Below, piece by piece: positions 29,896 to 38,282 of a stretch of DNA of 64,000 nt. A model generated the notes under the pieces. That model was not told where the DNA came from. It did not search any database and saw only the letters and a program-made list of their open reading frames with translations. The DNA is from Domibacillus epiphyticus (GTDB taxonomy: Bacteria > Bacillota > Bacilli > Bacillales > Domibacillaceae). Each line of letters opens with the position of its first letter. Within the stretch, counting starts at the first letter, position 1. The position numbers and the translations under genes were made by a program. Where the stretch lies: positions 124,001 through 188,000 of the forward strand of contig NZ_MSFI01000012.1 of assembly GCF_001975785.1 (NCBI RefSeq), written 5' to 3'.

Positions 29896-29985
29896 TCTTT
29901 CCATTTTTTTATTTTATTGGCATAATATAAGACAATCAGTCTTCTTCAATTTGGGGTGGGAAAAATAGCTAAAGAAGGTGCGAAT

Positions 29986-30558
29986 ATGTCAAATCATCAA
30001 TATACGATGAAAGAAGCGTTTATATTTAGTCAGAGAATGGCACAATTATCAAAAGCACTCTGGAAAGCTGTCGAAAAAGATTGGCAGCGCTGGATTAAAC
30101 CGTATGATCTAAACATTAATGAACATCATATTCTATGGATTGCGCATCATTTAAAAGGCGCCTCCATTTCCGATGTCGCTAATTTCGGTGTGATGCACGT
30201 CTCAACCGCTTTTAATTTTTCAAAAAAGCTTGAAGAGCGTGGACTGTTGACTTTTTCAAAAAAAGAAGATGATAAACGAAACACATACGTAGAACTAACA
30301 AAAGAAGGCGAACAGCTTATATTCGACTTAATGGAGCAGTACGATCCAGAAACGAACCTTGTGTTTGAAGGAAGTGCCCCGCTTCGTGAATTATTCGGAA
30401 AATTTCCTGATCTCGCTGAACTGATGGCGATTATTAAAAATATTTACGGCGATGACTTCATGGACATTTTCGAAAAATCGATTCATAACATTGAAAAAGA
30501 TTTTGATGAGGAAAACGGTAAGTTGAGTAAATCCGAAACGTCAAAAACATCCGGCTAG
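29986..30558 (+). CDS. scoC: ScoC (Hpr) MarR-family transition-state regulator
   Basis: About 190 residues. The N-terminus [44 protein letters not shown] and the winged helix ([46 protein letters not shown]) match Hpr/ScoC, which represses extracellular proteases and sporulation genes in the transition phase. The true start is 29986 ([11 protein letters not shown]) with AGAAGGTG upstream. Position between yhaH and the prsA region is as in B. subtilis. Confidence 0.94.
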   Translation: MSNHQYTMKEAFIFSQRMAQLSKALWKAVEKDWQRWIKPYDLNINEHHILWIAHHLKGASISDVANFGVMHVSTAFNFSKKLEERGLLTFSKKEDDKRNTYVELTKEGEQLIFDLMEQYDPETNLVFEGSAPLRELFGKFPDLAELMAIIKNIYGDDFMDIFEKSIHNIEKDFDEENGKLSKSETSKTSG

Positions 30559-30577
30559 GTAAAATGCCGGATGTTTT
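30544..30577 (+). terminator. Terminator after scoC
   Basis: AAACATCCGGC and GCCGGATGTTT form an 11-bp stem followed by TTAT; its left arm overlaps the last codons of scoC. Confidence 0.82.
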
Positions 30578-30672
30578 TATTTTCTATAAAATTATTCTTG
30601 CTTTTTATGTGCCACCGTCGTAAATTATGTAGGCAATGAATTAATTTTTAGCAAGGCGGAGGTTACGTTTTT

Positions 30673-31221
30673 ATGAAATGCTGGCGGACGTTTAATTTTG
30701 AAAAAACGTACGGGTTCAACAAGCTGTTCGTCGTCTCTATACTGACAACGCTTCTCTTCTTTTCAGTCGCCTTTTCATCCATGCAGTCGTACTACTCAGA
30801 AACGTTGCATACACCGGGATTTCCCTGGTTTGCTGTCGGTCTTCTAGCCGTTTACCCGCTTCATAAATTGATCCACCTCGTTCCTGTGATCAATCGCCGA
30901 TTAAAATTAACATGGGAACGGAAATATACATTTTTGCCTGTTTTGACGGTTACAATACGCAAGCCCGTCTCGAAAAACCGCTTTATGATCTGCTTAACAT
31001 TGCCATTTTTCGTCATGACGCCTTTGCTTCTTGCCGGGGGGGCCATGCTCCCGCATTATTTGCACTATTTTACAATGGCAGCGGCATTCCATACCGGTAT
31101 TTGCGCGTTTGATTTTCTATATTTAAAAGCGATTTTGTCATGTCCTAAGAATGCCTTCATTGAAGAAGACATGCAAGGTTTTGAGATTTTAATTCCGGAT
31201 GAATCCCCCGCATGGCACTGA
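30673..31221 (+). CDS. DUF3267 membrane protein with a degenerate zincin motif
   Basis: 182 residues with four predicted membrane helices. The DUF3267 family is annotated as putative zincin peptidases with a HExxH-like motif in the second helix region; here the corresponding place reads YPLHKLIHLVP, so the Glu is Lys. Catalysis is therefore doubtful. The ATG at 30673 is preceded by GGCGGAGG ten bases upstream. It lies between scoC and prsA in place of the small yha genes of B. subtilis. A GC-rich imperfect hairpin overlapping the stop (31203-31230) may be its terminator. Confidence 0.72.
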   Translation: MKCWRTFNFEKTYGFNKLFVVSILTTLLFFSVAFSSMQSYYSETLHTPGFPWFAVGLLAVYPLHKLIHLVPVINRRLKLTWERKYTFLPVLTVTIRKPVSKNRFMICLTLPFFVMTPLLLAGGAMLPHYLHYFTMAAAFHTGICAFDFLYLKAILSCPKNAFIEEDMQGFEILIPDESPAWH

Positions 31222-31301
31222 TGCCGGGGGTTCTGTTTTCAATTTATCCCGTAGTTTGATATAGTTATGAGTACAAGGAAAAAAGGGGGAAATTGTGTAA
31301 A

Positions 31302-31490
31302 ATGATCGGGCTTATGATTACTTTTATCATCTTTTCAATATTCATTCTTTACCATATAAATCGAATGACAAATCTTCTTTGTATTCAAAAGGAAATTCCA
31401 GAAGAACGCCATGCGAAAATTTTTCGGACAGTAAATATTTTAATTGTGATTTTATTATCCACATCTTATATCGAAATCTTGTATGTATAG
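31302..31490 (+). CDS. Small membrane protein, unknown
   Basis: 62 residues: helix IGLMITFIIFSIFILYHI, a charged middle (IQKEIPEERHAKIFR) and helix VNILIVILLSTSYIEILYV. AAGGGGGA lies 12 bases before the ATG at 31302; a TTG at 31293 is too close to this site. It sits between the DUF3267 gene and prsA; no family recognised with confidence. Confidence 0.6.
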   Translation: MIGLMITFIIFSIFILYHINRMTNLLCIQKEIPEERHAKIFRTVNILIVILLSTSYIEILYV

Positions 31491-31522
31491 ACCCGCCTAT
31501 CATTTGAATGACGGGTCTTTTC
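31489..31522 (+). terminator. Terminator upstream of prsA
   Basis: AGACCCG and CGGGTCT enclose a second small stem TCATT/AATGA and are followed by TTTCTTTT; ends the small membrane protein gene. Confidence 0.78.
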
Positions 31523-31624
31523 TTTTACATGGACTGGAATTATGTTATAGTTGTGTTTGATATAAAGACTAAATACGCCGGCCTAACATACAGGGCGGCC
31601 GATAATCAGGGAGTTGTTATTTGC

Positions 31625-32533
31625 ATGAAGAAATGGGTACTGCCTCTTTCACTGGCAGCAGGTGTTTTAGCACTTTCCGGCTGCGGTGGAGCAAGTGAGG
31701 GAAACGTCATCGCGACATCAAAAGCGGGCGACGTTACCGATATGGAATTGTATGCAGAAATGAAGGACAAATTTGGTCCGCAAATGGAGCAGGCACTGCA
31801 GGAAATTATGCAGAAAAAAGTCCTCTCTGAAAAATATGAAATAACGGATGAAGAACTGGAAAATGAAGTGAAAACAGCGAAGGATCAGCTTGGTGACCAG
31901 TATGAAATGTTTTTGGCACAGTATGGGCTTGATGAAGATGGCTTTAAAGAATTTTTGAAGCTTGAGCTTCTTCGCGAAAAAGCCGCTCTTGCGGACGTAA
32001 AAGTAACAGATGATGAAGTAAAAAAATATTATGATGAGTGGCAGCCTGAAATTAATGTGAGCCATATTCTCGTTGAAGAAGAAGCGAAAGCAAAAGAATT
32101 GAAACAAAAGCTGGCTGATGGCGAGGACTTTGCCAAACTGGCTAAGGAAAATTCTACCGATCCTGGTTCCGCTGAAAATGGCGGCAGTCTCGGGTGGATT
32201 GATAATGCTGGACGTACACAATTCGTTCCTGAATTTACAGAAGCACTTGGCAAACTAAAAGTAGGTGAAGTGAGTGAACCGATTAAATCGGATTACGGTT
32301 ACCACATTATTAAAATTACCGAACAAAAAGAAAAAGGATCTTTCAATGAATTAAAAGATCAAATGACGAAAGAATTGAAGGAATCAAAAGTTGATACAGA
32401 GGCACTTCAAACAAAGCTTGATGAAGAAATGAAAGCCGCTGATGTAAAAGTAACGGACGAGGACTTAAAAGGCGCATTTGAAACAGAAGAAGAAACAACA
32501 AAAGAAAATGACGCCGCGAAAGAAGAAAAATAA
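31625..32533 (+). CDS. prsA: PrsA foldase lipoprotein (parvulin)
   Basis: 302 residues. Signal peptide with lipobox LSGC (Cys20), an N-terminal SurA-like helical region, and a parvulin PPIase domain at about 140-230 (INVSHILVEEEAKAKEL ... GGSLGWIDNAGRTQFVPEF ... GYHIIKI). PrsA folds secreted proteins at the membrane-wall interface and is essential in B. subtilis. The C-terminal tail is long, acidic and lysine-rich. The ATG at 31625 is the only start giving a signal peptide. Followed by a strong terminator and the convergent yhaM. Confidence 0.96.
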   Translation: MKKWVLPLSLAAGVLALSGCGGASEGNVIATSKAGDVTDMELYAEMKDKFGPQMEQALQEIMQKKVLSEKYEITDEELENEVKTAKDQLGDQYEMFLAQYGLDEDGFKEFLKLELLREKAALADVKVTDDEVKKYYDEWQPEINVSHILVEEEAKAKELKQKLADGEDFAKLAKENSTDPGSAENGGSLGWIDNAGRTQFVPEFTEALGKLKVGEVSEPIKSDYGYHIIKITEQKEKGSFNELKDQMTKELKESKVDTEALQTKLDEEMKAADVKVTDEDLKGAFETEEETTKENDAAKEEK

Positions 32534-32536
32534 TCA

Positions 32537-32570
32537 ACAAAAAAGCACCTTTAATAGGGTGCTTTTTTGT
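32537..32570. terminator. Bidirectional prsA/yhaM terminator
   Basis: ACAAAAAAGCACC and GGTGCTTTTTTGT form a 13-bp stem with an 8-base loop between the convergent genes. Confidence 0.92.
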
Positions 32571-32571
32571 T

Positions 32572-33516
32572 TTACTTTGAAAAATGAGGTTTATAAAACG
32601 ACCTGTTATCAAGCGGAAAAATCCTTTCGGTAAACTCACCGGGCTTTGTTCGTTCCAGCGCCCGATCCAGCATGTTCATTTTTGCATCAAGGTTATCGAT
32701 ATAATGCAGCATTTCCGCTTCTTTAATCATTGGAGGCTTTGGACTTCCCCACTCTGCTTTCCCGTGGTGGGAGAGGACAATGTGCTGAAGAACCATCACT
32801 TCTTCTCCCTCGATACCAAGCTCTTTTGCCGTCTGGCCAATTTCGTTCACCATAATCGAAATGTGTCCGATTAAGTTCCCTTCTGCTGTATACGTCGTCG
32901 CGATTGGACCTGATAATTCCGTTACTTTCCCAAGGTCATGTAAAATGACGCCTGCATAGAGTAAATCGCGGTCGAGCGTTGGATAAAGATCCGCAATTGA
33001 TTTCGCTAGTTGTAACATTGAGACAACATGATACGCGAGTCCGGATACAAATTCATGATGATTTTTTGTCGCTGCCGGATATTCAAGAAATTCATGATGG
33101 TACTTTTTTAATAAAAAGCGGGTAATGCGCTGGATGTGCGGATTTTTCATTTCAAAAATAAACTGGGTAATGATATCTGCCATTTCTTCCTGGCTGAGGG
33201 GTGCAGTTTCGACAAAATCACCTGCATCCATTCCATCCTGAGGGGATGCCGGACGAATTTGACGAAGTTTTAACTGCATACGTCCGCGATAGTTTTGAAT
33301 TTCCCCCGCTACTTTCACAATCGTCTGCGGCGCGTACATTTTCACGGTTTCGTCTTTTGCATCCCAAAGTTTCGCTTCAATCTCACCACTCGTATCTTGC
33401 AGCATAAGGGTTAAATATGGATTTCCGTTCACTGCTGTGCTTTTTACAGCAGATCGAATCATCAAAAAGCAATCCACACTTTCTCCTGCCTCATACTGTG
33501 TAATTCCTTTATCCAA
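32572..33516 (-). CDS. yhaM: YhaM 3'-5' exoribonuclease
   Basis: 314 residues: an N-terminal OB-fold (about 15-95, [25 protein letters not shown]) and a C-terminal HD domain with [24 protein letters not shown] and [16 protein letters not shown]. YhaM degrades RNA and single-stranded DNA from the 3' end in a manganese-dependent manner. Convergent with prsA, as the two genes are neighbours in B. subtilis. Confidence 0.95.
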   Translation of the reverse strand: MDKGITQYEAGESVDCFLMIRSAVKSTAVNGNPYLTLMLQDTSGEIEAKLWDAKDETVKMYAPQTIVKVAGEIQNYRGRMQLKLRQIRPASPQDGMDAGDFVETAPLSQEEMADIITQFIFEMKNPHIQRITRFLLKKYHHEFLEYPAATKNHHEFVSGLAYHVVSMLQLAKSIADLYPTLDRDLLYAGVILHDLGKVTELSGPIATTYTAEGNLIGHISIMVNEIGQTAKELGIEGEEVMVLQHIVLSHHGKAEWGSPKPPMIKEAEMLHYIDNLDAKMNMLDRALERTKPGEFTERIFPLDNRSFYKPHFSK

Positions 33517-33648
33517 ATCGTCGTCCTCCTCATGGCACTCTTCACTTTATTATATCATGGATCATACGTTCTTTTCGTCTTTCTATGCTTTTTTCTATAT
33601 TGGATTTTGTGTACAATAATCGTATCACGTCTTAAGGGGGATTGGGTA

Positions 33649-33834
33649 ATGAAAATGTATAAACTAACCGTGTTTGAAAAAAACGGTAAAAAATTACTGG
33701 ATGAATCATTTGAAGCAAAAAAGGATGATGAGGCAAAAGATCGCTGCGCCCAGCTATTGCATGAACATGCGTATGAAAAGAGAACATACCGGTGCACTTC
33801 ACCTGAGGGAAAACTTCTTCTATTCCACTCATAA
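33649..33834 (+). CDS. yhzD: YhzD-like small protein
   Basis: 61 residues, MKMYKLTVFEKNGKKLLDESFEA, then an acidic/basic helix and a C-terminal strand EGKLLLFHS. It matches the Bacillus YhzD family, whose function is unknown. The ATG at 33649 has AAGGGGGATTGG upstream; the longer open frame starting at 33532 lacks a signal. Located beside yhaM as in B. subtilis. Confidence 0.78.
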   Translation: MKMYKLTVFEKNGKKLLDESFEAKKDDEAKDRCAQLLHEHAYEKRTYRCTSPEGKLLLFHS

Positions 33835-33838
33835 AGGA

Positions 33839-33866
33839 AAGCGCATTCAAATTAATGAATGCGCTT
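33839..33866. terminator. Bidirectional yhzD/yhaR terminator
   Basis: AAGCGCATTCA and TGAATGCGCTT form an 11-bp stem around six bases, between the convergent genes. Confidence 0.85.
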
Positions 33867-33871
33867 ATTCT

Positions 33872-34645
33872 TTATTTATTGAAAACCGGTTTTCTTTTTT
33901 CCAAAAAGGCCTTTATGCCTTCTTGATGGTCATTCGTTTCTCTCATTTTCAACTGGCCGTGTTTTTCTAGCTCCAATGTTTTTATTAGCTGCGGCCGATT
34001 TAAATCCGCCATAATCTTCTTTGTTTTAATCATCGCTTGGAGTGGCTTCTGACTGAGTTCTTCGATGAGATAAGCTACTTCTTCCTGCATCGCCCCAGAT
34101 GCGACAGCACGGTCAGCAAGTCCCATTTCCGCAGCTTCCGTACCGCTCATTACTTTTCCATCCCATATTACTTTTTTTGCTTTCACTGGACCGAGACGCC
34201 TCTCCAGCATAAAATGACCTCCGCCATCTGGAATTAACCCGATGCCAATAAAATTCATGGCCACTTTTGAATCTGTTTCACACATGACATAATCGGCTGC
34301 AAGTGCAATGCTCAAGCCGAGACCGGCAGCGGCACCGTGAATGGCCGCAATTGTCAATTTTGGCATGGAGTAAAACGCCAGCGTAATGTCCGATATTAAA
34401 TCCATAATGCTGTTAAACTGTTCTTCATCTGCTTCCGATAACATTTCTTTTATATCCCCGCCAGCTGAGAAAACGGAGCCCGAACCAGACAAGACAACCA
34501 TTTTCACGTCGCCATTTCCACTAATATCTTTTATACAGCTGTAAAATTCCTTCATCAATTCTGTGTTAAGTGCGTTCATCGACTTCGGCCGGTTAAATTG
34601 AATATACGCTGTCTCTCCTTCAATTGAACAAAGCACATTTTCCAT
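33872..34645 (-). CDS. yhaR: Enoyl-CoA hydratase/isomerase YhaR
   Basis: 257 residues, crotonase fold. The oxyanion-hole motifs are SAGGDIKEM and IHGAAAGLGLSIALAAD; the downstream GIGLIPDGGGHFMLER lacks one of the two Glu residues of the classical hydratase pair (G-G-G-H), so the reaction may be isomerase-like. The start at 34645 follows AGGAGG; the frame upstream has none. A FadR-type operator at 34685 suggests fatty-acid degradation control. Confidence 0.85.
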   Translation of the reverse strand: MENVLCSIEGETAYIQFNRPKSMNALNTELMKEFYSCIKDISGNGDVKMVVLSGSGSVFSAGGDIKEMLSEADEEQFNSIMDLISDITLAFYSMPKLTIAAIHGAAAGLGLSIALAADYVMCETDSKVAMNFIGIGLIPDGGGHFMLERRLGPVKAKKVIWDGKVMSGTEAAEMGLADRAVASGAMQEEVAYLIEELSQKPLQAMIKTKKIMADLNRPQLIKTLELEKHGQLKMRETNDHQEGIKAFLEKRKPVFNK

Positions 34646-34684
34646 TTTTTCGCCTCCTGTCATTCTATATTTATCATACAAAAA

Positions 34685-34700
34685 ATGAACAACTATTCAT
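34685..34700 (-). promoter_or_regulatory. FadR-type operator upstream of yhaR
   Basis: ATGAACAACTATTCAT agrees with the stronger site in front of the acyl-CoA ligase (ATGAATGACTATTCAT) at 14 of 16 positions and lies 40 bases upstream of the yhaR start. Confidence 0.65.
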
Positions 34701-34708
34701 AGTTTTTC

Positions 34709-34737
34709 GCAAAAAAAGACCCGTGTTCTTATCGGGT
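34709..34737 (-). terminator. Terminator after hemZ
   Basis: On the minus strand GACCCG and CGGGTC flank a 9-base loop and are followed by seven T; the hemZ stop is inside the hairpin. Confidence 0.82.
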
Positions 34738-36216
34738 CGTGTATTCTATCGAAAATAGTTTATTCAATTTTTCAATTTTTTTATCTGTATATTCCACAAA
34801 CCGTTCGTTATATGATTTCGGATCTTTTGGATTGGCAAACTGTTCAATTTTACCCGTTTCCGGATCGATAAACTTGCTTGCCGCTCCGCAGCCGATCCCA
34901 ATAATGGTCTGCATTTCTTCCATGATCATAATGTTATAAATACTTTCCTGTCCCGGAATGGCGTAGCCGACATTTTCAAGATTGCCGACGATGTTTTTCT
35001 GGCGGTATAAATAATATGGCACATAGCCATGCTTTCCTGTCCAGTTTTCTGCCATTTCCATCATTTTCTCCGCTTCATTACGGTCCGCTACTTTATATTT
35101 GTCCCGGTTTTGTGTCATTTCTGACGCTCGTTTAAATGACAGTGTGTGTACAGTGAGTGATTCCGGCATTAACTTCTCTGTTTCATCAAGTGTATGCTGA
35201 AACTCATCTGTTCCTTCTCCCGGAAGTCCGATAATTAAATCCATGTTAATATTGTTCATTCCCATACTCCGGGCGAGATGAAATTTATCAATGGTTTCTT
35301 CCACTGTATGGTGGCGGCCGATTGCATGCAGCGTTTCCTGTGTGTACGACTGCGGATTAATGCTGATCCGGTCAATTTTCCATTTATTTAATACATCAAG
35401 TTTGTCCGGCGTAATCGTATCAGGCCTTCCTGCTTCCACCGTAATTTCGCGTATATTTTTCACATCAGGAAAAACGTTATACATATGTTCGTATAGATCG
35501 TCCATTTCCTGTGCGGTAATCGATGTTGGTGTTCCGCCGCCGTAATACACTGTCGTTATCTTCATATCATTATGTTTCAGCCAGTCACCGATTTTCTCCA
35601 TTTCATAATGAAGTCCACTAAGAAACGAAGAAACTCTTCCCTGTTTTCCTTGAATGGCAAAAGCAGGGAATGTACAATATGCGCATTTCGTTGGACAGAA
35701 AGGAATCCCAATATAAATACTTACTTCACGCCGCAAATTATATAAATCAGGCACCATTGCAAGCTGCCGTTCTACAATACGCTCCATCAGTGTAATTTTT
35801 TCGTCGGATATCATATAGGTTTCTTTTAAATAATCACGGGTTTTGATTTTATCTGTATTTTCTTGATGGTGTTTATGCATCAGCTTCGTCGGCCGTATGC
35901 CTGTTAACACGCCCCAATTTTGTTTTATGCCTGTGAATTGTGTCAATACATCCAGCACAACGTGCGATACAGCATTTTTAAGAACTTTCCGGCGTTCTTT
36001 CTCTTCTTCCGGCAATTCTTCTATGTTCCTGCTCGATTCAAATCGATTTCCGTCTGCTGCTAATGAAACAGCAGCTTTAGATTCATTTATGGAAAAGGTC
36101 ATGACCATCTCTTTTTCTTCGTCTGTCAAAACGGTTTCTTCAAAAAATAAGTTAGAAATTAATTGAACGGGCCTGATTAGCTTTTCATCATACAGCCCTT
36201 TTACTTGAATGAACAC
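34729..36216 (-). CDS. hemZ: Radical SAM coproporphyrinogen III oxidase-like HemZ
   Basis: 495 residues. The radical SAM cluster motif CPTKCAYC lies at about 174-181 in YIGIPFCPTKCAYCTFPAFA, with the SAM-binding VYYGGGTPT downstream and the HemN-like DRISINPQSYTQETLHAIGRHH. B. subtilis HemZ is thought to serve heme synthesis under low oxygen. Starts with GTG at 36216, preceded by AAAGGGG. The long N-terminal domain (about 160 residues) is typical of HemZ and absent from HemN/HemW. Confidence 0.94.
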   Translation of the reverse strand: MFIQVKGLYDEKLIRPVQLISNLFFEETVLTDEEKEMVMTFSINESKAAVSLAADGNRFESSRNIEELPEEEKERRKVLKNAVSHVVLDVLTQFTGIKQNWGVLTGIRPTKLMHKHHQENTDKIKTRDYLKETYMISDEKITLMERIVERQLAMVPDLYNLRREVSIYIGIPFCPTKCAYCTFPAFAIQGKQGRVSSFLSGLHYEMEKIGDWLKHNDMKITTVYYGGGTPTSITAQEMDDLYEHMYNVFPDVKNIREITVEAGRPDTITPDKLDVLNKWKIDRISINPQSYTQETLHAIGRHHTVEETIDKFHLARSMGMNNINMDLIIGLPGEGTDEFQHTLDETEKLMPESLTVHTLSFKRASEMTQNRDKYKVADRNEAEKMMEMAENWTGKHGYVPYYLYRQKNIVGNLENVGYAIPGQESIYNIMIMEEMQTIIGIGCGAASKFIDPETGKIEQFANPKDPKSYNERFVEYTDKKIEKLNKLFSIEYTTR

Positions 36217-36261
36217 CTGTGTTCATCCCCTTTCTTCCTATACACTTTTCCCATCATATGA

Positions 36262-36293
36262 AAAAAGACGCCCCCGGTCAAGTCGGGAACGCC
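36262..36293 (-). terminator. Terminator after yheB
   Basis: On the minus strand GGCG-CCCG and CGGG-CGTC pair with small internal loops and are followed by six T. Confidence 0.7.
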
Positions 36294-37417
36294 ATCATAA
36301 TTATTGCCTGCAAAATACCAATCAAGCCGCCAAGCAACGCACCGAGCCATGTAATCATTTTTAACTCACGATGGGCAATATCGAGTACAATCTTCTCAAG
36401 GCGGGCAATCGAAAAGGTTTCAATTTGTTGTCTAACAATATCCGCAATGTTTAACTTCTGCATCATCACAGGTATACGGGACGCCATCTTGGCAATTCCT
36501 TTATCCGTGATTTCTGGAATGAATGATTGAATGATTTTATCTTCAAACGGCACAGCATATGCAGAAATTGGTTTATCCAAAATCGTTTGAATGGCAAGCT
36601 GTCCAGAGATAAATCTTTTCCCTTTTTTGACCATTCTCTCATCAGAAAACTGATCAAGAACATCTGCCCACGTCCATTCAATCACTTTATCCCATTCATT
36701 TTTCAAAACGGTATCAAGAAGCTCTTTCGTTCCCGGACTGTTTAAAAATTTTATGATCTCTGGACGAATTTTATCTTCCAGTGATGTATTTCCGAGTACC
36801 ATTTGAATCATGCCGCCAAACTTTCCCCACTCAGCAAGGAAATCATCCGTCATTCTTTTCACCCGGTAACGGCCTTCTTCACTGGAAAAATAATCAACGC
36901 CTTTTTTTAATATATAAGAAGACACATCTGGTATCTTCGCTTCTGCTTTGTCCAGCCATTCCAAAGGCAAAGATTCTTTTACCGTTTGATCGATGTAAAA
37001 ATCTTTAACTGCCTTGTATTTTTGATCAATCCATTCATTTATTTTCGTTTCAACTTTATCCCCTGGATCTTTAATATGTACTTTTTCAAGAAGCTCAGTC
37101 ACAGTCATATCGGAATGAATGAATTTTTTCGCTTCCGTCTGCAAAAAAGATACAATTTCTCCGCGTGATTCCTGTTCACTTAGTTTGTGCTTGATGCTTT
37201 CAGGAGTCAATAAATGCTCATCAACAATTTTCCCAACCTGTTTCGCAAGTTCCGAACGCCGTTTTGGGATCAATCCTGGCGTAAAGGGTATACGCCAATT
37301 GCCAAAATAACGGGCTTCATGCGGTCTGAATAGCATGCGTATCGCAATCGCGTTTGTAACCCCGCCAATCACAGCACCGATCAGCCCCATAAATAAAACG
37401 AGCCCAAGTAAATTCAT
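36278..37417 (-). CDS. yheB: DUF445 membrane protein YheB
   Basis: 379 residues with an N-terminal membrane helix plus the DUF445 motif GGVTNAIAIRMLFRPH and FTPGLIPKRRSELAKQVG, a long helical middle and a C-terminal hydrophobic pair (WLGALLGGLIGILQAIIMMAF). The family is conserved in Bacillaceae, function unknown. The ATG at 37417 follows AGGTGG. In B. subtilis yheB is near yheA; here a CstR-like repressor gene is next upstream. Confidence 0.88.
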   Translation of the reverse strand: MNLLGLVLFMGLIGAVIGGVTNAIAIRMLFRPHEARYFGNWRIPFTPGLIPKRRSELAKQVGKIVDEHLLTPESIKHKLSEQESRGEIVSFLQTEAKKFIHSDMTVTELLEKVHIKDPGDKVETKINEWIDQKYKAVKDFYIDQTVKESLPLEWLDKAEAKIPDVSSYILKKGVDYFSSEEGRYRVKRMTDDFLAEWGKFGGMIQMVLGNTSLEDKIRPEIIKFLNSPGTKELLDTVLKNEWDKVIEWTWADVLDQFSDERMVKKGKRFISGQLAIQTILDKPISAYAVPFEDKIIQSFIPEITDKGIAKMASRIPVMMQKLNIADIVRQQIETFSIARLEKIVLDIAHRELKMITWLGALLGGLIGILQAIIMMAFPT

Positions 37418-37484
37418 ATTTTTTCCACCTTCCACTTACATAAAAGAAACGATGCCGATTCCGGGTGGAACGACATCGCATTCA

Positions 37485-37748
37485 TTATCTGCTTTTTACA
37501 ATCATATTAACCGCTTCTGCAATCGCATCATCTGCATTTTGGCCGCTTTCGTGTGCGTCTCGAATGCATGCTTCCAAGTTTTGGGCAACGATCAGTCCGA
37601 TTGAACGGTCAACAGCCGATCGAATCGCAGATAGCTGTGTGACAACATCACGGCAGTCTTTTTCTTCATCTACCATTTTGATCACACCTCTAACTTGGCC
37701 TTCAATACGGCTCAAGCGGTTTTTCACATCACGATTGTATGTTTGCAT
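37485..37748 (-). CDS. CsoR/FrmR-family repressor, CstR-like
   Basis: 87 residues, all helical. The family core NRLSRIEGQVRGVIKMV is followed by Cys32 in KDCRDVVTQLSAIRSAVDR and Cys61 in AQNLEACI. Copper-sensing CsoR uses Cys-His-Cys; here the His position is Asn57, as in persulfide-sensing CstR, so reactive sulfur rather than Cu(I) is the likely cue. No sulfur-oxidation gene is adjacent, so it may act elsewhere. ATG at 37748 is preceded by GGAGAGATAGAGG. Confidence 0.85.
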   Translation of the reverse strand: MQTYNRDVKNRLSRIEGQVRGVIKMVDEEKDCRDVVTQLSAIRSAVDRSIGLIVAQNLEACIRDAHESGQNADDAIAEAVNMIVKSR

Positions 37749-37884
37749 CCTCTATCTCTCCGTTCTGATCTCCTTTTTCATACCAAGTACTCAATTTAAC
37801 GTATGAATATTATAACATATTGTCCCAAAAAACGCTTGTCTCAGCGGCTTTCCTATGGAGGAAACAACTACCTGCTTTTGTCAA

Positions 37885-37913
37885 GCATAAACGAATGTGA
37901 AAAATCCATACTA
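37885..37913 (+). promoter_or_regulatory. SigG-type promoter of the spore protein gene
   Basis: GCATA at 37885 and CATACTA at 37907 are 17 bases apart, matching the forespore SigG (or SigF) consensus. A start near 37920 would give a leader of about 100 bases containing the cloverleaf-like element. Confidence 0.75.
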
Positions 37914-37928
37914 GTAACACAAACACAT

Positions 37929-37991
37929 CGGGTCACAGCCGAGAGTATCGGGCGGTGTACCGCGGCGGTGCAACTCCGTCAGACCCGGCCA
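37929..37991 (+). ncRNA. GC-rich cloverleaf-like leader RNA element
   Basis: A 63-base block of about two-thirds GC in an AT-rich gap folds on paper into four helices around one junction: a closing stem CGGGTC (37929-37934) with GACCCG (37982-37987); GCCGA-loop-TCGG(G)C at 37938-37953; GCGG-TGTA-CCGC at 37952-37963; and GGCGG with CCGTC around the seven-base loop TGCAACT at 37964-37980. The closing stem is followed by GCCA. The plan is tRNA-like, but the central arm is too short for an anticodon arm and the block is not a functional tRNA. It lies between the SigG promoter and the spore protein start, so it should be in the mRNA leader. No known riboswitch recognised. Confidence 0.5.
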
Positions 37992-38018
37992 AAAAATGAT
38001 AAAGGGAGATGAACAGTA

Positions 38019-38225
38019 ATGTCCAACAACAGCGGAAGTCGTAACCAGCTAGTAGCACCAGGGGCACAACAAGCAATCGACCAAATGAAGTATGAAATCG
38101 CGTCTGAATTCGGCGTACAGCTCGGCGCTGATGAAACATCACGCGCAAACGGTTCAGTTGGAGGAGAGATCACAAAACGTCTCGTTCAAATGGCTGAACA
38201 GCAATTAAGCGGCTTTCAAAAATAA
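38019..38225 (+). CDS. sspB: Alpha/beta-type small acid-soluble spore protein
   Basis: 68 residues. The family signatures are [25 protein letters not shown], with the GPR protease site region, and [18 protein letters not shown]. These proteins coat DNA in the forespore and protect it from UV and heat. AAAGGGAGATG lies before the ATG. A SigG-type promoter and a structured leader are upstream, a strong terminator downstream. The exact paralogue letter (sspA-D) cannot be fixed. Confidence 0.93.
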   Translation: MSNNSGSRNQLVAPGAQQAIDQMKYEIASEFGVQLGADETSRANGSVGGEITKRLVQMAEQQLSGFQK

Positions 38226-38239
38226 TGTTAAATTAAGAC

Positions 38240-38272
38240 CCGTCTCAAAAGTTTCTCTTTTGAGACGGTTTT
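38240..38272. terminator. Terminator after the spore protein gene
   Basis: CCGTCTCAAAA and TTTTGAGACGG form an 11-bp stem followed by TTTTTT; it also faces the convergent fumC. Confidence 0.92.
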
Positions 38273-38282
38273 TTATTTTTCC

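Noticed and set aside
37929-37991. Functional tRNA gene
   Set aside because: Acceptor-, D- and T-like arms and CCA exist, but only about 10 bases remain where a 17-base anticodon arm and variable loop are needed, and the T-loop is TGCAACT rather than TTCRANT.
37929-37991. Cobalamin riboswitch
   Set aside because: GGTGCAACTCC recalls one conserved segment, but the B12 box, the other core helices and the usual length of about 200 bases are absent.
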